64,000 nt of DNA from Paenibacillus sp. CF384 (GTDB taxonomy: Bacteria; Bacillota; Bacilli; Paenibacillales; Paenibacillaceae). Each line of letters opens with the position of its first letter. The stretch's first letter is position 1. Location of the stretch: assembly GCF_900106745.1 (NCBI RefSeq), contig NZ_FNNV01000003.1:1-64000 (forward strand), in the 5' to 3' direction. The position numbers were made by a program, and so were the translations under genes. The notes below the pieces were generated by a model, which was not told the origin of the DNA, did no database searches, and saw only the letters and a program-made list of their open reading frames with translations. This document shows, one piece after another, positions 60,908 to 64,000 of this stretch.

Positions 60908-63900
60908 ATGATGAACAGTACCCGAAGCGGGGCAGGAGTGCCGCAGGCCATTGATAAGCGCGATCTGGCTGCTCTTGCCCGCTGGATGAAGGAGACAGCT
61001 CCTTTCTACACCCCGGAGTGGCGATTCTCGCCTGAAGACCCGGACCCTGGCACGGCGCTGTTCTATTTGGCGGCGAACATGCTGCAAGAGAATGCGAAAC
61101 GACTTAATCGGACGCCGGAGAAGAACTTTATTGCGTTCCTTAACATGCTGGAAACGAAGCTTCAGTCGGCGCGGCCTGCACGAACCCATGTTGTATTTCG
61201 GATGAATGAAGGGGCCACGGAGCCGGTATGGATTCCGCGAGGCACGCAATTAACAGGGCCATCACCAAGCGGTGGCGAAGAGCTTCTCTTCGAGAGCGAG
61301 CGGGCCATGCTCGTAACGCCGGCTAAACTGACGGATGTCATTAGCATTAGTCCGGCACTAGATGCGATCACGTTATCCGCGGAATCGTATACGGAGAAGC
61401 TTGCCGAGGGAAAAGGTGAAGTGCCGCTCTTTCAGGCAGCCTACGGCATTAACTTGCAGGAGCACGCCATCTACTTCCGAGAGGATGATCTCTTCTTGGC
61501 GACGCATCCTGCGACAATTCGCGTGAATCTGTTCCATTCTGCGAAGAAGTATAAACAGCCTCAGCTGGCTGCTGCTATGGCAGATACGGAGCTGCTGGAA
61601 TGGACGTACCATTCCGAAGGCGAATGGATTCCTTTTGATGACATTACGAGTGCAGGAAACACGGTTTCTTTACATAAAACAGTGGTTCGGCCGATCGATC
61701 CGGTGGAAATAGGCGGTATTGAAGGCCGATATATCCGCTGCAAGCTGAAAGTGATGGATGCAAGCGCCAACCCGCTGCTGGCTCAAGATTTGGAGCTGGA
61801 TCAGCTGTCGTTAACGTCAGCCTTCGACCCTAACCAAGGGGTGGACGGCATACCGCCAACGATGCTCATTCATAATGATATGGAGCTGAGCCATGACGGA
61901 TTTTATCCGTTCGGCGAGCATTTTGCGCCGTATTCGACCTTTTATATCAGCTGCGAGGAAGCCTTGTGCAAACGGGATGGCAGGCTTGATCTAAGCTTCA
62001 GGATGAAAACATTGCCGAGCGCCCTGCGCACGGCGCCGGACCCGGAAATTCGTTGGCGCATGATTATGCGTCGTACGGAGCTGGAGAAGAAGGACCCGCC
62101 GAAAATTCGGATCCAGCGTGTCCTGTGGGAGTATTGGAACGGCAGCGGATGGGTACGAATTCCCGGAAGCGAACGTTATGAGACTTTGTTCAGCGAGCTG
62201 CCCGAGCATGAAGACTTGAACTGCAGCGTTTCCCTGCATTGCCCGCAGGATTTAGAGCAAACCTTCGTCAATGCGCAGTTTGATTATTGGATTCGTGTTC
62301 GTGTCGTCGCGATGGACAACTTCTACGCACCGGAAATGATTTATGTCACGCCGTGGATGGATGAATTGAAGCTCCGATACCATTACGAGGACCGCAATTT
62401 CCCGGCAGCATCCGCCATCATGTTCAATAATGCGGCAATGAGGGAAGTGACGAGGGAAGCAAGCGGCGGCGGCAAGCCGTTTCGGCCGTTTGAGCCCATT
62501 GATTGCAGCTATCCCGCTGTCATATTCGGATTTGATTCGCCTCCGCTTAAAGGCCCGATTACGATGCAGGTTACGCTGCAGCCAGCGAAATGGGACGCTT
62601 CGAAGCGGCCATGGATCGAGTGGGAGGCGCTCGTTCGCGAAGGTACATCGGTGCATTGGAAGCTCTTATCCGTCATCGATGAGACGAACGGATTCATAGA
62701 AAGCGGCCTCGTGCAATTTGCAGGTCCGCCGGAGCTCCATCAGACGCTGCTCTATGGCAGGGAACGCTATTGGCTGCGTGCTGTCAACCGCGACGGTTGT
62801 TATGACCTGGAGGATCAAGCGAAACCTGCTGCTAAGCGGCTGGATATGAACGCCGTGCAAGTGCTGCAGCAGCGAACCATAACCGGGGAAACCCCGGAGC
62901 GAACACGCGGGGTCTATCGATTATCCCGATCGCCGGTCATCGCGGAGGAAGTGTGGGTCGATGAAACCGAGACGATGCCTAAGCATGAATTGGAAGAGCA
63001 GCTGTCGCTGCTACCTGCTAACTTCGAAGTCTTATATGACAGTGAAGGGCAAGTGCAGCGCGTATGGGTCAAATGGAGCGGTGTAGAATCGTTCCTCACT
63101 TCATCTGCAATGGATCGTCATTATGTTCTCGACGGTTCTGCTGGAACCATTACCTTCGGTGAAGGAATCAGAGGTCGCGCCGTCCCAGGCGGCGGACCGG
63201 ACAGTATTCGAGTGAATTACAAAGTGACGGCAGGAGCAGACGGCAATATCGGGGCAGGCGAGATTACAGGATTGCTGCAATCCATCGCGTTCATAGCCGG
63301 CGCAACGAATCCAAGCGCAGCCGGCGGAGGCTGCCATACTGAGCATCTCGAGGCAGCATTGCTTCGTGGACCGCAGCGACTGAAGCATCAAGGTCGCGCC
63401 GTAACGGCTGAAGACTTCGAATGGCTGGCAAGAGAGGCATATCCGGGTCTGGCTAAAGTAAAATGTCTGCCCAATCGGAACGTTCATCTGGAGCGCAGCC
63501 TAGGCTCGATTACGTTAGTAGCATTATCGGAGCCCGGCGATTCCGGATACGCTCTGTTTCCCGCGTTGAAACGCCAAATCGAAGCGTATTTGATAGAACG
63601 CGCTGCGAATACGGTTTCTCATCAGCCATCGGTTCAAGTCATTGCGCCGGCATTTCTATATGTATCCGTTACGGTTTCAGTTACAGTCGAGTCACTTGAG
63701 GATGTGCTGCCTGCAGAGGCGGCATGCCTAACAAGACTTGCACAGTTTCTGGATCCCATACGAGGCAAGCTGGACGGACGAGGCTGGGAGATTGGCGAAA
63801 CCTTGCATGAATCGCTCTTCTATTCCCTGCTTAAATCCGTTCGTGCAATCAAAAACATCGATAAACTTTACATCTCCATGCTGAAGTCGGAAGACGGCAC

Positions 63901-63991
63901 AACCATCGAAATTGATCCGTCCAAGCAATCCATGTACCCGCATGCTTTGCTCTGCAGCGGCACGCATACCGTCAAAGTAACAACGAGCTAA
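60908..63991 (+). CDS. Baseplate-J protein (Afp11-like)
   Basis: The 1027-residue wedge protein begins with PQAIDKRDLAALARWMKETA followed by PFYTPEWRF, the Afp11-type opening. The baseplate-J core lies in the C-terminal 350 residues (ITFGEGIRGRAVPGGGPDSI, VNYKVTAGADGNIGAGEITG, RAVTAEDFEWLAREAYPGLA). The start lies at one of two tandem ATGs (60908 or 60911); GGAG spacing slightly favours the second. It should pair with an Afp12-like protein beyond the right edge. Nine bases remain after its stop, with no further gene visible. Confidence 0.88.
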   Translation: MMNSTRSGAGVPQAIDKRDLAALARWMKETAPFYTPEWRFSPEDPDPGTALFYLAANMLQENAKRLNRTPEKNFIAFLNMLETKLQSARPARTHVVFRMNEGATEPVWIPRGTQLTGPSPSGGEELLFESERAMLVTPAKLTDVISISPALDAITLSAESYTEKLAEGKGEVPLFQAAYGINLQEHAIYFREDDLFLATHPATIRVNLFHSAKKYKQPQLAAAMADTELLEWTYHSEGEWIPFDDITSAGNTVSLHKTVVRPIDPVEIGGIEGRYIRCKLKVMDASANPLLAQDLELDQLSLTSAFDPNQGVDGIPPTMLIHNDMELSHDGFYPFGEHFAPYSTFYISCEEALCKRDGRLDLSFRMKTLPSALRTAPDPEIRWRMIMRRTELEKKDPPKIRIQRVLWEYWNGSGWVRIPGSERYETLFSELPEHEDLNCSVSLHCPQDLEQTFVNAQFDYWIRVRVVAMDNFYAPEMIYVTPWMDELKLRYHYEDRNFPAASAIMFNNAAMREVTREASGGGKPFRPFEPIDCSYPAVIFGFDSPPLKGPITMQVTLQPAKWDASKRPWIEWEALVREGTSVHWKLLSVIDETNGFIESGLVQFAGPPELHQTLLYGRERYWLRAVNRDGCYDLEDQAKPAAKRLDMNAVQVLQQRTITGETPERTRGVYRLSRSPVIAEEVWVDETETMPKHELEEQLSLLPANFEVLYDSEGQVQRVWVKWSGVESFLTSSAMDRHYVLDGSAGTITFGEGIRGRAVPGGGPDSIRVNYKVTAGADGNIGAGEITGLLQSIAFIAGATNPSAAGGGCHTEHLEAALLRGPQRLKHQGRAVTAEDFEWLAREAYPGLAKVKCLPNRNVHLERSLGSITLVALSEPGDSGYALFPALKRQIEAYLIERAANTVSHQPSVQVIAPAFLYVSVTVSVTVESLEDVLPAEAACLTRLAQFLDPIRGKLDGRGWEIGETLHESLFYSLLKSVRAIKNIDKLYISMLKSEDGTTIEIDPSKQSMYPHALLCSGTHTVKVTTS

Positions 63992-64000
63992 AACCAGCGT

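Noticed and set aside
46384-63991. Prophage tail region
   Set aside because: AAA+ ATPase of Pvc15 type, DUF4255, DUF6760 and LysM hub are eCIS markers, and there are no head, packaging, lysis or integrase genes in the visible part.

Overview
The window looks like chromosomal DNA of a Gram-positive, spore-forming member of the Paenibacillaceae (Paenibacillus/Cohnella-like). The basis is moderate GC, strong GGAGG-type ribosome sites with many GTG and TTG starts, a YjcZ-type sporulation peptide, citramalate synthase, a RelQ-type small alarmone synthetase, a quinone-type PyrD and copper-amine-oxidase-like 'stalk' domains. No rRNA, tRNA or CRISPR array was seen. Database identity was not checked; family calls come from motifs and remembered family architecture.

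Region 1 (1-25.2 kb) is mostly core genome. It holds the edge of an IS1182-like transposase, a YugP-type membrane protease with a MerR regulator, an ammonium transporter with a DUF294 nucleotidyltransferase and a DnaQ-like exonuclease, a JAMM peptidase, an MFS exporter, a ResA-like thioredoxin, cimA, dinB and ferredoxin. These are followed by a CHASE2-adenylate cyclase/FecR/NHL operon, an L,D-transpeptidase, a pyrD-relQ-DUF309 run, a three-gene ABC-2 exporter, an rRNA pseudouridine synthase and a HAD phosphatase.

Region 2 (25.2-34.6 kb) is an accessory-type run of small enzymes: five GNAT acetyltransferases, an alpha/beta hydrolase, a PNPOx-like protein, a nucleotidyltransferase, a LysE exporter, two lipoproteins, a VanZ-like protein and a stand-alone eukaryotic-type HisA.

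Region 3 (34.7-46.3 kb) is a signalling cluster: CheW, a CheA fused to two CheW-like domains, a receiver-PAS-GGDEF-EAL protein, an OmpR-type regulator, a hybrid histidine kinase with an Hpt domain, and a chemoreceptor. No CheB, CheR, CheC or CheD is present, so it looks like a non-adapting chemosensory pathway with c-di-GMP output.

Region 4 (46.4-64.0 kb, continuing past the right edge) is an extracellular contractile injection system (eCIS; Afp/PVC/MAC-like): AAA+ ATPase, DUF4255 (Pvc16-like) protein, an unknown beta-rich protein, sheath, tube, a tail-assembly protein with an overlapping DUF6760 frame, a second tube/adaptor, a giant disordered protein, LysM hub, gp27-like and gp5-like spike proteins, gp25 and a first baseplate-J protein. 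The tail-assembly and DUF6760 frames overlap out of phase. The zero frame contains a T_TTT_TTG slip heptamer preceded by an SD-like GAGGTGG, and the DUF6760 frame has no usable start of its own. This predicts a programmed -1 frameshift product, as in the tail-assembly chaperones of lambda and P2-like phages. Other unusual points are a non-AUG start for the DUF4255 gene, a terminator-like hairpin after the tube gene that could set stoichiometry, and a 1420-residue protein with recurring VQRR motifs that ends in a short Afp6-like tail.
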